Shown: one piece after another, positions 16,595 through 30,738 of the stretch | Layout of the letters: each line of letters opens with the position of its first letter | How positions within the stretch are numbered: the stretch's first letter is position 1 | Assembly (NCBI RefSeq): GCF_014145335.1 | Contig: NZ_JACIVI010000004.1 | Location: 186,001 to 250,000, forward strand | Direction: 5' to 3' | Source of the DNA: Aquariibacter albus | GTDB lineage: Bacteria > Pseudomonadota > Gammaproteobacteria > Burkholderiales > Burkholderiaceae_C | DNA: 64,000 nt | The notes under the pieces: generated by a model | The model's database searches: none | What the model was told of the DNA's origin: nothing | Seen by the model: the letters and a program-made list of their open reading frames with translations, nothing else | Program-made: the position numbers and the translations under genes

Positions 16595-17740
16595 ATGGTC
16601 GCCCCCACGTCCCCCCTTGCCCCCAGCCCGGTGCTGGCCGCTGCGCGGCGCATCGTCGTCAAGGTCGGTTCCAGCCTGGTGACCAACGAAGGCCGCGGCA
16701 TCGACGCCGAGGCCATCGGCACCTGGTGTCGGCAACTGGCCGCGCTGGCGCGCGAGGGCCGCGAGGTGGTGATGGTCTCCAGCGGCGCGATCGCCGAAGG
16801 CATGAAGCGACTGGGCTGGGCCACCCGGCCCACCGAACTGCACGAGCTGCAGGCCGCTGCCGCCGTGGGTCAGATGGGCCTGGCCCAGATGTACGAAACC
16901 CTGCTGCGCGAGCAGGGCCTGGCCAGTGCGCAGGTGCTGCTCACGCATGCCGATCTGGCCGACCGCGAGCGCTACCTGAATGCACGCTCGACCCTGCTGA
17001 CCCTGCTGGGCCTGAAGGTCATCCCGGTCATCAACGAGAACGACACGGTCGTCACCGACGAGATCAAGTTCGGCGACAACGACACCCTGGGCGCGCTGGT
17101 GGCCAACCTGATCGAGGCCGACCTGCTCGTCATCCTCACCGACCAGCCCGGCCTCTACGAGGCCGACCCGCGCAAGGTACCCGACGCGGCCTTCGTCCAC
17201 GAGGCCGCGGCCGGCACGCCCGAGCTGGAGCGCATGGCCGGCGGCGCGGGCAGCGCGATCGGCCGCGGCGGCATGCTGACCAAGGTGCTGGCCGCCAAGC
17301 GGGCGGCCGGCAGCGGCGCCTCCACCGTGATCGCCTGGGGTCGCGAGCCGGACGCGCTGCTGCGCCTCGTGCGCGGCGAGCGCATCGGCACCCTGCTCGT
17401 CGCGCAGACGGCCAAGCTCGCGGCCCGCAAGCAGTGGATGGCCGACCATCTGCAGCTTCGGGGCGCCGTCGTCGTCGACGAGGGGGCCGCGGCCAAGCTG
17501 CGCGAAGAGGGCAAGAGCCTGCTGCCGATCGGCGTCGTCGAGGTGCAGGGCGAATTCGCGCGCGGCGACGTGATCGCCATCAAGGCCCCGGACGGCCGAG
17601 ACATCGCCCGCGGCCTGGCCAACTACGCCAGCAGCGAGGCGCGCCGCATCGCGCGCCAGCCCTCGGCCCGCATCGCCGAGCTGCTGGGCTACATGAACGA
17701 GGCCGAGCTGATTCACCGCGACAACCTCGTGCGGGTGTGA
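16595..17740 (+). CDS. proB: Glutamate 5-kinase
   Basis: 381 aa from ATG 16595; a longer frame exists but overlaps obgE. It carries out the first step of proline synthesis, ATP-dependent phosphorylation of glutamate. Amino-acid-kinase motifs are [51 protein letters not shown] and [12 protein letters not shown]. The C-terminal approximately 80 residues ([21 protein letters not shown]) are the PUA domain. It ends before a shared terminator with ffh. Confidence 0.96.
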   Translation: MVAPTSPLAPSPVLAAARRIVVKVGSSLVTNEGRGIDAEAIGTWCRQLAALAREGREVVMVSSGAIAEGMKRLGWATRPTELHELQAAAAVGQMGLAQMYETLLREQGLASAQVLLTHADLADRERYLNARSTLLTLLGLKVIPVINENDTVVTDEIKFGDNDTLGALVANLIEADLLVILTDQPGLYEADPRKVPDAAFVHEAAAGTPELERMAGGAGSAIGRGGMLTKVLAAKRAAGSGASTVIAWGREPDALLRLVRGERIGTLLVAQTAKLAARKQWMADHLQLRGAVVVDEGAAAKLREEGKSLLPIGVVEVQGEFARGDVIAIKAPDGRDIARGLANYASSEARRIARQPSARIAELLGYMNEAELIHRDNLVRV

Positions 17741-17791
17741 ATCCCCCTCCGGCGTCGGGGTCCACCCGTCACGCCGCCCGGCCCAAACGAC

Positions 17792-17822
17792 AAGGCCCGC
17801 ATCGCGCGGGCCTTGCTGTTTC
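17792..17822. terminator. Bidirectional terminator between proB and ffh
   Basis: AAGGCCCGC, ATCGC loop, GCGGGCCTT (17792-17814) followed by GCTGTTT on the plus strand, between convergent proB and ffh. The A-rich left side gives a weaker T-run in the minus direction. Confidence 0.75.
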
Positions 17823-17842
17823 CGGAGGATGGGGGCGGGCGT

Positions 17843-19237
17843 TCAGCCGCCGAAGCCGCCGGGCAGGCCGCCCTTCAGGCCGCCCATGCGCTTCATCATC
17901 TTCATCAGGCCGCCGCCCTTCATCTTCTTCATCATGCCCTGCATCTGGTCGAACTGGTTCAGCAGGCGGTTGACCTCCTGCACCTGCACGCCGGCGCCGG
18001 TCGCGATGCGGCGCTTGCGGCTGGCCTTGATCAGCTCGGGCTTGCGGCGCTCCAGCGCGGTCATCGAATGGATGATGCCCACCATGCGGCGCATCTCGCG
18101 CTCGGCGCGGTCCATGTCGGCCCCGCCGGCCTGGGCCTGCAGCTGCGCCGGCAGCTTGTCCATCAGGGCCCCCAGGCCGCCCATCTTGCGCATCTGCAGC
18201 AGTTGGTCGGCGTAGTCGTTCAGGTCGAAGCCACCCGTCTTGACCTTCTCGGCCAGCTTCTGTGCCTGGGCCAGGTCGACGCCCTTCTGCACCTCCTCGA
18301 CCAGGGCGAGGATGTCGCCCATGCCCAGCACCCGGCCGGCATGGCGTTCGGCGTCGAAGGCCTCCAGGCCGTCGATCTTCTCGGACACGCCGGCGAACTT
18401 GATCGGCGCGCCGGTCACGCTGCGCACCGAGAGCGCCGCGCCGCCGCGCGAATCGCCGTCGAGCTTGGTCAGCACGATGCCGCTGAGCGGCAGCGCCGCG
18501 CCGAAGGCCTGGGCGGTGTTGACCGCATCCTGGCCCTGCATCGCGTCGACCACGAAGAGCGTCTCGATCGGCTTGAGCGCCGCATGCAGGGCGCGGATCT
18601 CGGCCATCAGCGCCTCGTCGATGGCCAGGCGGCCGGCGGTGTCGACGATCAGCACATCGAAGTAGTGGCGCTTCGCATGGTCCAGCGCGGCCAGGGCGAT
18701 GTCGACCGGCTGGTCGCTGGGCTGCGAGGGGAACCACTCCGCCCCGGCCTGGGCGGTGACGGTCTTGAGCTGCTCGATGGCGGCCGGGCGGTAGACGTCG
18801 CCCGAGACGGTCAGCACCTTCTTCTTGCGCTTCTCGACCAGGTGCTTGGCCAGCTTGGCGGTGGTGGTGGTCTTGCCGGCACCCTGCAGGCCGGCCATCA
18901 GGATGACGGCCGGCGGCTGGGTGGCCAGGTTCAGCTCGCTCGGGCCGGCCTTGGGCTCGCCGTTCGCGTCGAGCTCGCCCATGGTCCGGGCCAGCTCCTT
19001 GTGCACGACGCCGACCAGGGCCTGGCCGGGAGTGAGCGAGCCCACCACGTCCTGGCCCAGGGCCTTGAGCTTCACGCGGGCGATGAAGTCGCGCACCACG
19101 GGCAGGGCGACGTCGGCCTCCAGCAGGGCCATGCGCACCTCGCGCAGCATCTCGGCGACGTTGTCTTCGGTGATGCGGGCCTGGCCGCGCATCGTCTTGA
19201 CGAGGCGACTCAGGCGGTCGGAAAGGGCGGATGCCAT
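17843..19237 (-). CDS. ffh: Signal recognition particle protein Ffh
   Basis: 464 aa. N domain, then the G domain with GLQGAGKTTTTAKLA, SGDVYRPAAIEQL, DTAGRLAIDEALM and TKLDGDSRGGAAL, and a methionine-rich M domain at the C-terminus (MQGMMKKMKGGGLMKMMKRM) that binds signal peptides and 4.5S RNA. It targets nascent membrane proteins to FtsY and the translocon. It is divergent from the CcsA-like gene. Confidence 0.97.
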   Translation of the reverse strand: MASALSDRLSRLVKTMRGQARITEDNVAEMLREVRMALLEADVALPVVRDFIARVKLKALGQDVVGSLTPGQALVGVVHKELARTMGELDANGEPKAGPSELNLATQPPAVILMAGLQGAGKTTTTAKLAKHLVEKRKKKVLTVSGDVYRPAAIEQLKTVTAQAGAEWFPSQPSDQPVDIALAALDHAKRHYFDVLIVDTAGRLAIDEALMAEIRALHAALKPIETLFVVDAMQGQDAVNTAQAFGAALPLSGIVLTKLDGDSRGGAALSVRSVTGAPIKFAGVSEKIDGLEAFDAERHAGRVLGMGDILALVEEVQKGVDLAQAQKLAEKVKTGGFDLNDYADQLLQMRKMGGLGALMDKLPAQLQAQAGGADMDRAEREMRRMVGIIHSMTALERRKPELIKASRKRRIATGAGVQVQEVNRLLNQFDQMQGMMKKMKGGGLMKMMKRMGGLKGGLPGGFGG

Positions 19238-19313
19238 GGGGTCTCGAACCGGGAGGAAAGGGGGCCATGTCAGCGTCGCGCGGTGGCCGCGGGGCGCTCA
19301 GTACACTGGCCGC

Positions 19314-20126
19314 ATGAGTGTAGTTCCCGGCTTCACGAGCGCAGGCGGCCCCTGGCTGGCCACGGCCAGCCTGGTGGCGGTGCTGAGCTATGCCGCCGCG
19401 GTGCTGCGCCCACGGCCGGGTTGGGGCGGACCGGCCCTGCTCACCGCCTGGCTGGCTCAGGCCGTGGCCCTGCTGGTCCATGCCCTGGGCCTGGGCCTGA
19501 GCGATCCCGGCATGCGCTTCGGTTTCGCGCCGGCGCTGTCGCTCACCGTCTGGCTGGTGATTGCGGTCTACGCGGTCGAAAGCCGCGTGCTGCCGCTGCC
19601 CACGCTGCGGCGTGGCCTGGCCGGGCTGGGCGTGCTGAGCGTGCTGCTGGCCTGGGGGGTGCCGGGCGATCTGCGGCCCGGCCTGTCCTCGCCCTGGGCG
19701 CCCCTGCACTGGCTGACCGGCCTGGTGGCCTACAGCCTGTTCGCGATCGCGGTCTTGCACGGCATGCTGACCCGCCGGGCCGAGCGCGCGCTGCGCCGCC
19801 ATGCCGGACCGGCCAGCGTGGGCGGCCTGCCGTTGCTGCGGCTGGAGAAGCTGACCTTCCATTTCGTCGCCGCCGGCTTCGCCCTGCTGACGCTGACCCT
19901 GGTCTTCGGCCTGGTCTTCACCGCCTGGCGCTGGGACCACAAGACCATCTTCTCGATGCTGGCCTGGGCGGTCTTCGCCGGCCTGCTGATCGGTCGCCAC
20001 ACCCTGGGCTGGCGCGGACGCATCGCGCTGCGCTGGCTGCACGGCGGTGCGCTGCTGCTGCTGCTGGCCTATGCCGGCTCGCGCTTCGTGTCCGAGGTGC
20101 TGCTGCACCGCGCGGCCGGTGCCTGA
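19314..20126 (+). CDS. CcsA/YpjD-type cytochrome c assembly membrane protein
   Basis: 270 aa from ATG 19314, with eight predicted membrane segments. A Trp-rich periplasmic segment (SSPWAPLHWLTGLVAYSLFA) and C-terminal HFVAAGFALLTLTLVFG and WRWDHKTIFSMLAW, with histidines spaced as heme ligands, match the CcsA/CcmC-like cytochrome c assembly family (also annotated YpjD/CorE). A -10-like TACACT lies just before the start. Between ffh and pilS this gene is conserved in Burkholderiales; its exact role there (heme handling for cytochrome c biogenesis) is inferred from family. Confidence 0.85.
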   Translation: MSVVPGFTSAGGPWLATASLVAVLSYAAAVLRPRPGWGGPALLTAWLAQAVALLVHALGLGLSDPGMRFGFAPALSLTVWLVIAVYAVESRVLPLPTLRRGLAGLGVLSVLLAWGVPGDLRPGLSSPWAPLHWLTGLVAYSLFAIAVLHGMLTRRAERALRRHAGPASVGGLPLLRLEKLTFHFVAAGFALLTLTLVFGLVFTAWRWDHKTIFSMLAWAVFAGLLIGRHTLGWRGRIALRWLHGGALLLLLAYAGSRFVSEVLLHRAAGA

Positions 20127-20139
20127 AGGACGGATCGCG

Positions 20140-20385
20140 ATGGGGGTGTTCCTGCGGGTGCTGCTGATCGTCGCCGGCGTGCTGCTGGTGATGAAGCTGC
20201 TGAAGGGGCGGTCGACCCCGCCACCGGCTGCGCCGGTGGCCCGGCCGCCACGGCCGCCGGCCGAGATCGTGGCCTGCGCCCACTGTGGCCTGCGTCTGCC
20301 GCAGGCCGAGGCCGTGCAGGCCGGGGACGGCCGCTTCTTCTGCGGCGAGGCCCACCGTCGTGTGGCCGGGCAGCGGCTCGACTGA
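20140..20385 (+). CDS. PP0621-family small membrane protein with Cys-rich motif
   Basis: 81 aa from ATG 20140. One N-terminal membrane helix (VFLRVLLIVAGVLLVMKLL), a Pro-rich linker, then a CAHCGLRLPQAEAV..FFCGEAH zinc-ribbon-like motif. This is the PP0621 family, found upstream of pilS in many betaproteobacteria, function unknown. Its end overlaps the start of pilS. Confidence 0.75.
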   Translation: MGVFLRVLLIVAGVLLVMKLLKGRSTPPPAAPVARPPRPPAEIVACAHCGLRLPQAEAVQAGDGRFFCGEAHRRVAGQRLD

Positions 20386-22126
20386 GGCGGCCGGGCCCCC
20401 GACCGGGGTCGATGCCTCGCGTTTCGACCGCGAGATCTGGCGCGAGGGCCTGCCGCCCGATTCCGGCTTCCTCGGTCGCCAGGCGCGCCGCATCGCCACC
20501 GGCGAGGGCAGCGGCTTCGAGCGGCTCTACCGCACCTTTGTCGCGGCGCGCGCCCTGCTCGGCCTGGCCCTGCTGCTGACCGGCCTGCTCGCCACCGAGT
20601 TCGCCGGCGCCGACCCGCGCATCCTGGGCCTCTGCCTGGCCCATGCCCTGCTGGCCTGCGCGGTCTGGCTGCTGCCCGCGCGCTGGACCGGTCCCATGCT
20701 CGACCGCGGCGTGCGCCTGCGCCACCGTGCCTGGCTGGCCACCCTGGGCGTGGACCTGCTGCTCTTCGGCGCGCTCCATGCCATCGCGGGGGCCAGCCTG
20801 AACTCCGCGGCCCTGCTGGTCCTGCCGGCGCTGATGGCCGGTGTGCTGACCCCGCGCCGCCAGGCCCTGGCGGTGGCGGCCATCGCCTCCCTGCTGCTGC
20901 TGGTCGAGGCCGCGCTCGGCGGCGGGGCCGAGCCCCTGCTGGCCCTGAGCCGGGCCGGCCTGGCCGGGGGCGGCCTCTTCCTCGTCACCCTGCTCGTGCA
21001 CGAGATGGCCGGCCGCCTCGCCCGCGAGGAGCGCACCGCCCGCAGCGGCCTCGAACTGGCCCGCCAGCAGGCCGAGCTGAACCGCATGGTGATCGAGGAG
21101 CTGGAGGTCGGCGTGCTCGTGCTCGACCCGCGCGGTCGCCTGCGCAGCGCCAACCCGGTCGCGCGCAAGCTGCTGCCCGACCTGCCCGAGCTGCACGGCA
21201 GCGCCACCGAGCTGCCGCCGCGTCTGGCCCGGGCCCTGGATGCCGCGCAGTCGGCCGATCCCTGGCCCGAGGCGGGCCTTGACCTGCTGCCGGCCGAGGG
21301 CGAGCCCGGCCCCGCCCTGCGGCTGCGCCTGCGGCCCAGCCGCAGCGGCCACCAGCTGCTGTGGATCGAGGACCTGCGCCAGGTCCAGGCCCGGCTGCGC
21401 GACGAGGGCCTGGCCGCGATGGGCCGCGTCACCGCCGGCATCGCCCACGAGATCCGCAATCCGCTGGCCGCGATCACCCAGGCCAATGCCCTGCTGGCCG
21501 AAGATCCGCCGGCCGGCCAGCGGGTGCGCCTGATCGGCATGATTGCCGACCACGCGGCGCGGCTGCGGCGCATCGTCGACGACGTGATGGAGGTCGCCGT
21601 GGTGCCGCCGACCGCGCCGCCGCCGCTGGACGCCCGTGCCGCCTGCGCCGCGATTGCGCAGGACTGGCTGCAGCAGCAGCGCCTGCCGGCTGCGCCCGAG
21701 GGCCCGCTGTGGCTCAGCCTGCCCGAGGGGCCGCTCTGGCTGCGCTTCGAGGCCGAGCACCTGCGCCGCGTGCTGATCAACCTGCTCGACAACGCGTTGC
21801 GCCACAGCCGTCACGAGGCAGGCTCGCTGCAGCTGCAACTGCGCGTGGTCGATGCCGGCTGGGCCGAGCTGAGCCTGGCCAGCGACGGGCCCCCGATCGC
21901 TCCCGAGGTGCAGGCCCATCTCTTCGAGCCCTTCCACTCCACCCGCAGCCGTGGCACCGGGCTCGGCCTGTACATTTGCCGCGAGCTCTGCGGCCGCTAC
22001 GGCGCCCGCATCGACTACCAGGGCCGCCCCGCGACGGAGCGGCATCCCAAGGTCTTTCGCCTGCTGCTGCGCCGCCTGCCCCAGGGCCTGCCGGCCCTGC
22101 CCGACCGCCCCGAACCGCGCCCCTGA
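20360..22126 (+). CDS. pilS: PilS-like sensor histidine kinase
   Basis: 588 aa from GTG 20360 (GTG 20285 is an alternative). Up to six membrane helices lie in the first 200 residues, then a PAS-like region, then HisKA with the H-box [20 protein letters not shown] and HATPase_c with N-box [12 protein letters not shown] and G-box [16 protein letters not shown]. PilS phosphorylates PilR and so drives pilin transcription with sigma-54. It overlaps the PP0621 gene and is 8 bp from pilR. Confidence 0.9.
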   Translation: MWPGSGSTEAAGPPTGVDASRFDREIWREGLPPDSGFLGRQARRIATGEGSGFERLYRTFVAARALLGLALLLTGLLATEFAGADPRILGLCLAHALLACAVWLLPARWTGPMLDRGVRLRHRAWLATLGVDLLLFGALHAIAGASLNSAALLVLPALMAGVLTPRRQALAVAAIASLLLLVEAALGGGAEPLLALSRAGLAGGGLFLVTLLVHEMAGRLAREERTARSGLELARQQAELNRMVIEELEVGVLVLDPRGRLRSANPVARKLLPDLPELHGSATELPPRLARALDAAQSADPWPEAGLDLLPAEGEPGPALRLRLRPSRSGHQLLWIEDLRQVQARLRDEGLAAMGRVTAGIAHEIRNPLAAITQANALLAEDPPAGQRVRLIGMIADHAARLRRIVDDVMEVAVVPPTAPPPLDARAACAAIAQDWLQQQRLPAAPEGPLWLSLPEGPLWLRFEAEHLRRVLINLLDNALRHSRHEAGSLQLQLRVVDAGWAELSLASDGPPIAPEVQAHLFEPFHSTRSRGTGLGLYICRELCGRYGARIDYQGRPATERHPKVFRLLLRRLPQGLPALPDRPEPRP

Positions 22127-22134
22127 AGCCGCCC

Positions 22135-23765
<1,631 letters not shown>

Positions 23766-23769
<4 letters not shown>

Positions 23770-24377
23770 TCGCGCCGGGGCTCACCGAGGGCTGGTGGTC
23801 GGCGGCGGCCCGCCGGCCCTCGCCGCACTGGAATGCGCGGCCGCCGGGCACGGCCGTCGAGCTGGCGCTGATCCACTCGATCAGCCTGCCGGCCGGGGTG
23901 TACGGCGGCGATGCGGTCGAGCGCCTGTTCGCCGGCACGCTGGACCCGGCCGCCCATCCCAGCTTCGAGGCCCTGCGCGGCCTGGAGGTGTCCGCCCATT
24001 TCCTGCTGCGCCGCGATGGCAGCCTGCTGCAGTTCGTTCCGCTGCAGGAGCGTGCCTGGCATGCCGGCCGATCGGTCTGGCGCGGCCGGCCGAACGTGAA
24101 CGATGGTTCCGTCGGCATCGAGCTGGAGGGCCTGGAGGGCCTGGCCTTCGAGCCTGTGCAGTACGCCGCCCTGGCCACCCTGTTGCGCGGCCTGGCGCTG
24201 GTCCTGCCGCTGCGTGAGGTGGTCGGTCACCAGCATGTGGCGCCGGTCCGCAAGGGCGATCCGGGGGCGGGCTTCGACTGGCTGCTGCTTCAGCGCCTGC
24301 TCGGCCCGATCCTTCCGTGTTTACCCGCAATCTGGCCGGCCGGCGGACCCGGGCCGGCATCGCCCCCGCCGACCTGA
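23766..24377 (+). CDS. ampD: 1,6-anhydro-N-acetylmuramyl-L-alanine amidase
   Basis: 203 aa from GTG 23766, overlapping the pilR stop (GTGA). Amidase_2 fold: [10 protein letters not shown] (zinc His), then [37 protein letters not shown], and the second zinc ligands in [18 protein letters not shown]. AmpD cleaves the peptide from anhydromuropeptides in cytosolic peptidoglycan recycling. The last 20 residues are Pro-rich and atypical. Confidence 0.93.
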
Positions 24378-24526
24378 AGCCAGCATCCATGCGGCCTGGG
24401 GACCCGGAATCGGCCGCCAGGCCAGCAGACATGCGGCTTCAGGGGGCCAGGGTCCCAGCCGGCGTGGCCTGGCCCGCAGGCGCAGGCCGAGCGCCCGCCC
24501 GGCCGGGCGACATGTGGCGGTCACAA

Positions 24527-24573
24527 GCCACATATAGCGTGGTTGTGTGGGCTTGGTGCGCTAGCTATAGTGG
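24527..24573 (+). promoter_or_regulatory. nrdAB promoter overlapped by two NrdR-box-like palindromes
   Basis: -35 TTGTGT (24543-24548), 17 bases, -10 TATAGT (24566-24571). The palindrome GCCACATATAGCGTGG (24527-24542) precedes the -35; a second site GCGCTAGCTATAGTGG (24558-24573) covers the -10. The two centres are 31 bp apart, three helical turns, the spacing known for NrdR-box pairs, and the second box matches the reported 16-bp consensus at most central positions. NrdR would repress nrdAB when dATP is high; a first box matching less well lowers confidence. Confidence 0.6.
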
Positions 24574-24834
24574 TCTGCATGGTATGCTGCATTGCACTTT
24601 CCTGCTTCCCGGCATGCGTTCTGCCGGCTGAGAAGGCCCCTGCTCTTGCGGCCCGTCCGGCTTCCGGTCGGGCCGGTTCTCCTTCAGGCGACGGCCCCCG
24701 TCCGGCCGGTCGCCCCTCCCGAAACCCGCTGCGTGCTCGCCCGGGCTGACCGCCCCGGTGAGGTCGCGGCGTCGGGGCTTGCCGCCCCCGTCGTCCCGGC
24801 CCCGTGCCGTCCCGACTTCCTGAGGATCCCGCCC
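24574..24834 (+). other. Long nrdA leader, no gene seen
   Basis: About 260 bp from the predicted transcription start to the nrdA ATG, very GC-rich with several short G/C stems (around 24650-24720). A TTG-started extension of the nrdA frame exists from 24592 but looks non-coding. No riboswitch pattern is recognised. Confidence 0.4.
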
Positions 24835-27717
<2,883 letters not shown>

Positions 27718-27849
27718 GGCTTTGAATGAGGCATGCCCCGAGACCGCATGAGGTCGACGGATCGGGGCCACATTTCAAGGTGAATGCGGCCTTCATGGCT
27801 TGTTGTTTTCAAGGCCGCAAACCGATAATTCAAGGATAGGAAATCCATC

Positions 27850-29046
27850 ATGTTGGTCTGGGAAGACGACAGCCGATCCACCCCCGCCGCGAAGCCCACG
27901 TCGATGCCTCCCCCGCTGCGCGAGGGGCTGGCCGCGGGGGCTCCGATGAGCTCCCCGGCCCGTCCGCTGACGGCCGCCATCGATCGTGTGCTTGCGCCGC
28001 AGACGGCGAGCCCGGCGGCTGAATCCGGCCGCCGCGTGAACGTCGCGGACAAGCGCATCATCAACGGGCAGACCGACGTCAACCAGCTGGTGCCCTTCAA
28101 GTACAAGTGGGCCTGGGAGAAGTACCTCGCCACCTGCGCCAACCACTGGATGCCGCAGGAAGTGAACATGTCGCGCGACATCGCGACCTGGAAGGATCCC
28201 AAGGGCCTGACCGAAGACGAGCGCCGCATCGTCAAGCGCAACCTCGGCTTCTTCGTCACCGCCGATTCGCTGGCCGCCAACAACATCGTCCTGGGCACCT
28301 ACCGCCACATCACGGCGCCCGAGTGCCGCCAGTTCCTGCTGCGCCAGGCCTTTGAAGAGGCGATCCACACCCACGCCTACCAGTACATCGTCGAGTCGCT
28401 GGGCCTGGACGAGTCCGAGATCTTCAACGCCTACCACGAGGTCCAGTCCATCCGCGACAAGGACGAGTTCCTGATCCCCTTCATCGAGGCGATCATGGAT
28501 CCGAACTTCCACACCGGCACGCCCGAGAACGACCAGCGCCTGCTCAAGAGCCTGATCGTCTTCGCCTGCCTCATGGAGGGGTTGTTCTTCTACGTGGGCT
28601 TCACGCAGATCCTGGCGCTGGGCCGCCAGAACAAGATGACCGGTGCCGCCGAGCAGTACCAGTACATCCTGCGCGACGAGTCGATGCACTGCAATTTCGG
28701 CATCGACCTGATCAATGCCATCAAGCTCGAGAATCCGCAGCTGTGGACGGCCGAGTTCAAGGCCGAGATCAAGGCCCTGTTCCTCAAGGCCGTCGAGCTG
28801 GAGTACCGCTATGCCGAGGACACGATGCCTCGCGGCGTCCTTGGCCTGAACGCCTCGATGTTCAAGGGCTACCTGCGCTACATCGCCAACCGCCGCGCCA
28901 CCCAGATCGGTCTCGAAGAGCTCTTCCCCAACGAGGACAACCCTTTCCCGTGGATGAGCGAGATGATTGATCTGAAGAAGGAGCGCAACTTCTTCGAGAC
29001 CCGGGTCATCGAGTACCAGACCGGTGGCGCCCTGTCCTGGGACTGA
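27850..29046 (+). CDS. nrdB: Class Ia ribonucleotide reductase, beta subunit
   Basis: 398 aa. It holds the diiron-tyrosyl radical cofactor. Ligands in order are Asp in [11 protein letters not shown], Glu and His in [14 protein letters not shown] (with the radical Tyr directly after), Glu in [12 protein letters not shown] and Glu/His in [10 protein letters not shown]. The C-terminal peptide that docks to NrdA is present ([17 protein letters not shown]). The first 60 residues are a Pro/Ala-rich extension not seen in E. coli NrdB, often present in Burkholderiales. Confidence 0.95.
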   Translation: MLVWEDDSRSTPAAKPTSMPPPLREGLAAGAPMSSPARPLTAAIDRVLAPQTASPAAESGRRVNVADKRIINGQTDVNQLVPFKYKWAWEKYLATCANHWMPQEVNMSRDIATWKDPKGLTEDERRIVKRNLGFFVTADSLAANNIVLGTYRHITAPECRQFLLRQAFEEAIHTHAYQYIVESLGLDESEIFNAYHEVQSIRDKDEFLIPFIEAIMDPNFHTGTPENDQRLLKSLIVFACLMEGLFFYVGFTQILALGRQNKMTGAAEQYQYILRDESMHCNFGIDLINAIKLENPQLWTAEFKAEIKALFLKAVELEYRYAEDTMPRGVLGLNASMFKGYLRYIANRRATQIGLEELFPNEDNPFPWMSEMIDLKKERNFFETRVIEYQTGGALSWD

Positions 29047-29256
29047 GCGCCCGACCTCCCCACGCACATCACACGGCAGAGGCATTCCCCGACTCCCGAA
29101 CCGGCCCCATCCGGGGTCCTGACCCGCGGTCCGGTTCCTTCCCCATTCGCTGCAACGGAGCGCCCTGGGCCGAGCCCGCGGGCAGAACACCGGACGGCGA
29201 GTCGCTGCGGCCCCCTCGTGCCGTGGATGTTTGACCACTTGATCAAGGAGATTTCC

Positions 29257-29685
29257 ATGGCAACTGCGAAGAAGACGGCAATCAAGAAGGCAGCCCCGGC
29301 CAAGAAGGCTGCGCCGGCTGCGAAGAAGGTCGCCGCGAAGAAGACGGCCGTCAAGTCGGCCGCGCCGGCCGCGAAGAAGGTTGCGGCCAAGAAGACGGCG
29401 ATCAAGTCGGCGGCGCCGGTCGCGAAGAAGGCTGCGGCCAAGAAGACCGCCGTGAAGGCGGCCGCCCCGGCCGCGAAGAAGGTTGCGGCCAAGAAGACCG
29501 CCATCAAGAAGGCCGCGCCGGCGGCGAAGAAGGTTGCCGCCAAGAAGACGGCGATCAAGAAGGCCGCGCCGGCCGCGAAGAAGGTTGCCGCCAAGAAGAC
29601 GGCGATCAAGAAGGCCGCCCCGGCCGCCAAGACCACGCTGAGCCCGCAAGCCGCCTGGCCCTTCCCGACCACGCCGAAGCCCTGA
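29257..29685 (+). CDS. Histone H1-like, lysine/alanine-repeat DNA-binding protein
   Basis: 142 aa from ATG 29257 with AAGGAG nine bases upstream. Nearly all of it is a tandem repeat of AAPAAKKVAAKKTAIKK (17 residues, 51 bp), with small variations (AAVK, SAAP). There is no other domain; the last 17 residues (TLSPQAAWPFPTTPKP) are hydrophobic/proline. Such H1-like (AlgP/Hc-like) proteins bind DNA non-specifically and compact the nucleoid; the exact role in this species is unknown. A strong terminator follows. Confidence 0.85.
   Translation: MATAKKTAIKKAAPAKKAAPAAKKVAAKKTAVKSAAPAAKKVAAKKTAIKSAAPVAKKAAAKKTAVKAAAPAAKKVAAKKTAIKKAAPAAKKVAAKKTAIKKAAPAAKKVAAKKTAIKKAAPAAKTTLSPQAAWPFPTTPKP
29290..29640 (+). 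repeat. 51-bp tandem coding repeats in H1-like gene
   Basis: About seven imperfect 51-bp units coding for AAPAAKKVAAKKTAIKK variants. Repeat number in such genes is prone to slippage, so length may vary between strains. Confidence 0.8.
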
Positions 29686-29699
29686 GCGGCTTCTCCGGA

Positions 29700-29769
29700 C
29701 AGACCGCCGTTGCGACGGCGGTCTGCGCCAACAAAAAACCCGGCGAGCTGGACTCGGCCGGGTTTTTTT
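29700..29769. terminator. Strong double terminator after H1-like gene
   Basis: CAGACCGCCGT/ACGGCGGTCTG hairpin (29700-29725), then AAAAAACCCGGC..GCCGGGTTTTTTT (29733-29769), a perfect intrinsic terminator in both directions. It separates the plus-strand nrd/H1 region from the convergent minus-strand PfkB gene. Confidence 0.9.
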
Positions 29770-29800
29770 CTGGGCCCGCGGTGTGCGGGCCAAGTGGGGA

Positions 29801-30709
29801 TCAGAGCCCCAGGGCGCTGCGGTCGAGCGTGTGGTTCTGCGGGCCGGCGCAGGCGATCTTGATCGCGCCGACGCGGTTGCCGAGCTCCACGCAGCGGACC
29901 AGATCCCAGCCGAGCTCCAGGCCGTAGAGCAGGGCCCCGCGGAAGGCGTCGCCGCAGCCGGTCGGATCGATCACCGCCTCGGCCTTCACGCCCGGCACGT
30001 GGGTGCGCACACCTTGCTGCCAGACTTCGCAGCCCTCGCTGCCCAGCGTGACGATCACCCCGCGCAGGTGGCTGCGAGACAGCGCCTCCAAGCTCAGGCC
30101 GACCCGGTCGCTCAGCATCTTGGCCTCGTAGTCGTTCACCGCGACCCAGCTCGCCTGGGCGATGAAACGCTTGAGATCCTCGCCATCGAACATCGGCAGG
30201 CCCTGGCCCGGGTCGAAGATGAAGGGGATCTTGGCGTCGGCCAGTTGCTGGGCGTGCTGGATCATCGCGTCGCGACCATCCGGCGCGACGATGGCCAGCG
30301 CGATGTCGCCGCGCTCGGCCGGCACCACGATGCGGTGCGCGAAGTTCATCGCGCCCGGGTGGAAGGCGGTGATCTGGTTGTTGTCCTGGTCCGTGATGAT
30401 GATGGCCTGGGCGGTGTAGCCCTCGTCCACCGTCAGCAGCAGGTCGCCCGGCACGCCCCAGCCCGCCATGCGCTCGCGGTAGCCGGCGCCGTCGGCGCCC
30501 AGGGCCGCCATCACCCGCGGCTGGCCGCCGAGCTTGGCCAGGGTGTAGGCGATGTTGCCGGCGCAGCCACCGAATTCACGCTTGAGCGTCGGCACCAGGA
30601 AGCTGACGTTCAGGATGTGGATCTGCTCGGGCAGGATCTGCTGCGCGAAGCGACCGGGGAAGGTCGTGATGGTGTCGAAAGCAAGCGAGCCGCAGATGAG
30701 GGCAGACAT
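29801..30709 (-). CDS. PfkB-family carbohydrate/nucleoside kinase
   Basis: 302 aa. Ribokinase fold with the GGCAGNIAYTLAKLG substrate motif, a DQDNNQITAFHPGAM region and the C-terminal DPTGCGDAFRGALLYGL signature (catalytic Asp in the GCGD anion hole). Such proteins are often labelled adenosine kinase in this order, by similarity to the bacterial adenosine-kinase subgroup; substrate cannot be read from sequence. Last gene of the minus-strand run, 29 bp after the zinc-ribbon gene. Confidence 0.8.
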   Translation of the reverse strand: MSALICGSLAFDTITTFPGRFAQQILPEQIHILNVSFLVPTLKREFGGCAGNIAYTLAKLGGQPRVMAALGADGAGYRERMAGWGVPGDLLLTVDEGYTAQAIIITDQDNNQITAFHPGAMNFAHRIVVPAERGDIALAIVAPDGRDAMIQHAQQLADAKIPFIFDPGQGLPMFDGEDLKRFIAQASWVAVNDYEAKMLSDRVGLSLEALSRSHLRGVIVTLGSEGCEVWQQGVRTHVPGVKAEAVIDPTGCGDAFRGALLYGLELGWDLVRCVELGNRVGAIKIACAGPQNHTLDRSALGL

Positions 30710-30738
30710 GGTGGTCGGGCGGGGTCGCGGGGACCCGT

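Noticed and set aside
24625-24640. CTGAGA resembling a TPP-riboswitch box before nrdA
   Set aside because: The other conserved TPP elements are missing and nrdA is not a thiamine gene.
29290-29640. Tandem repeats as a CRISPR array
   Set aside because: Units are contiguous, in frame, and code for the H1-like lysine/alanine repeat; there are no unique spacers.
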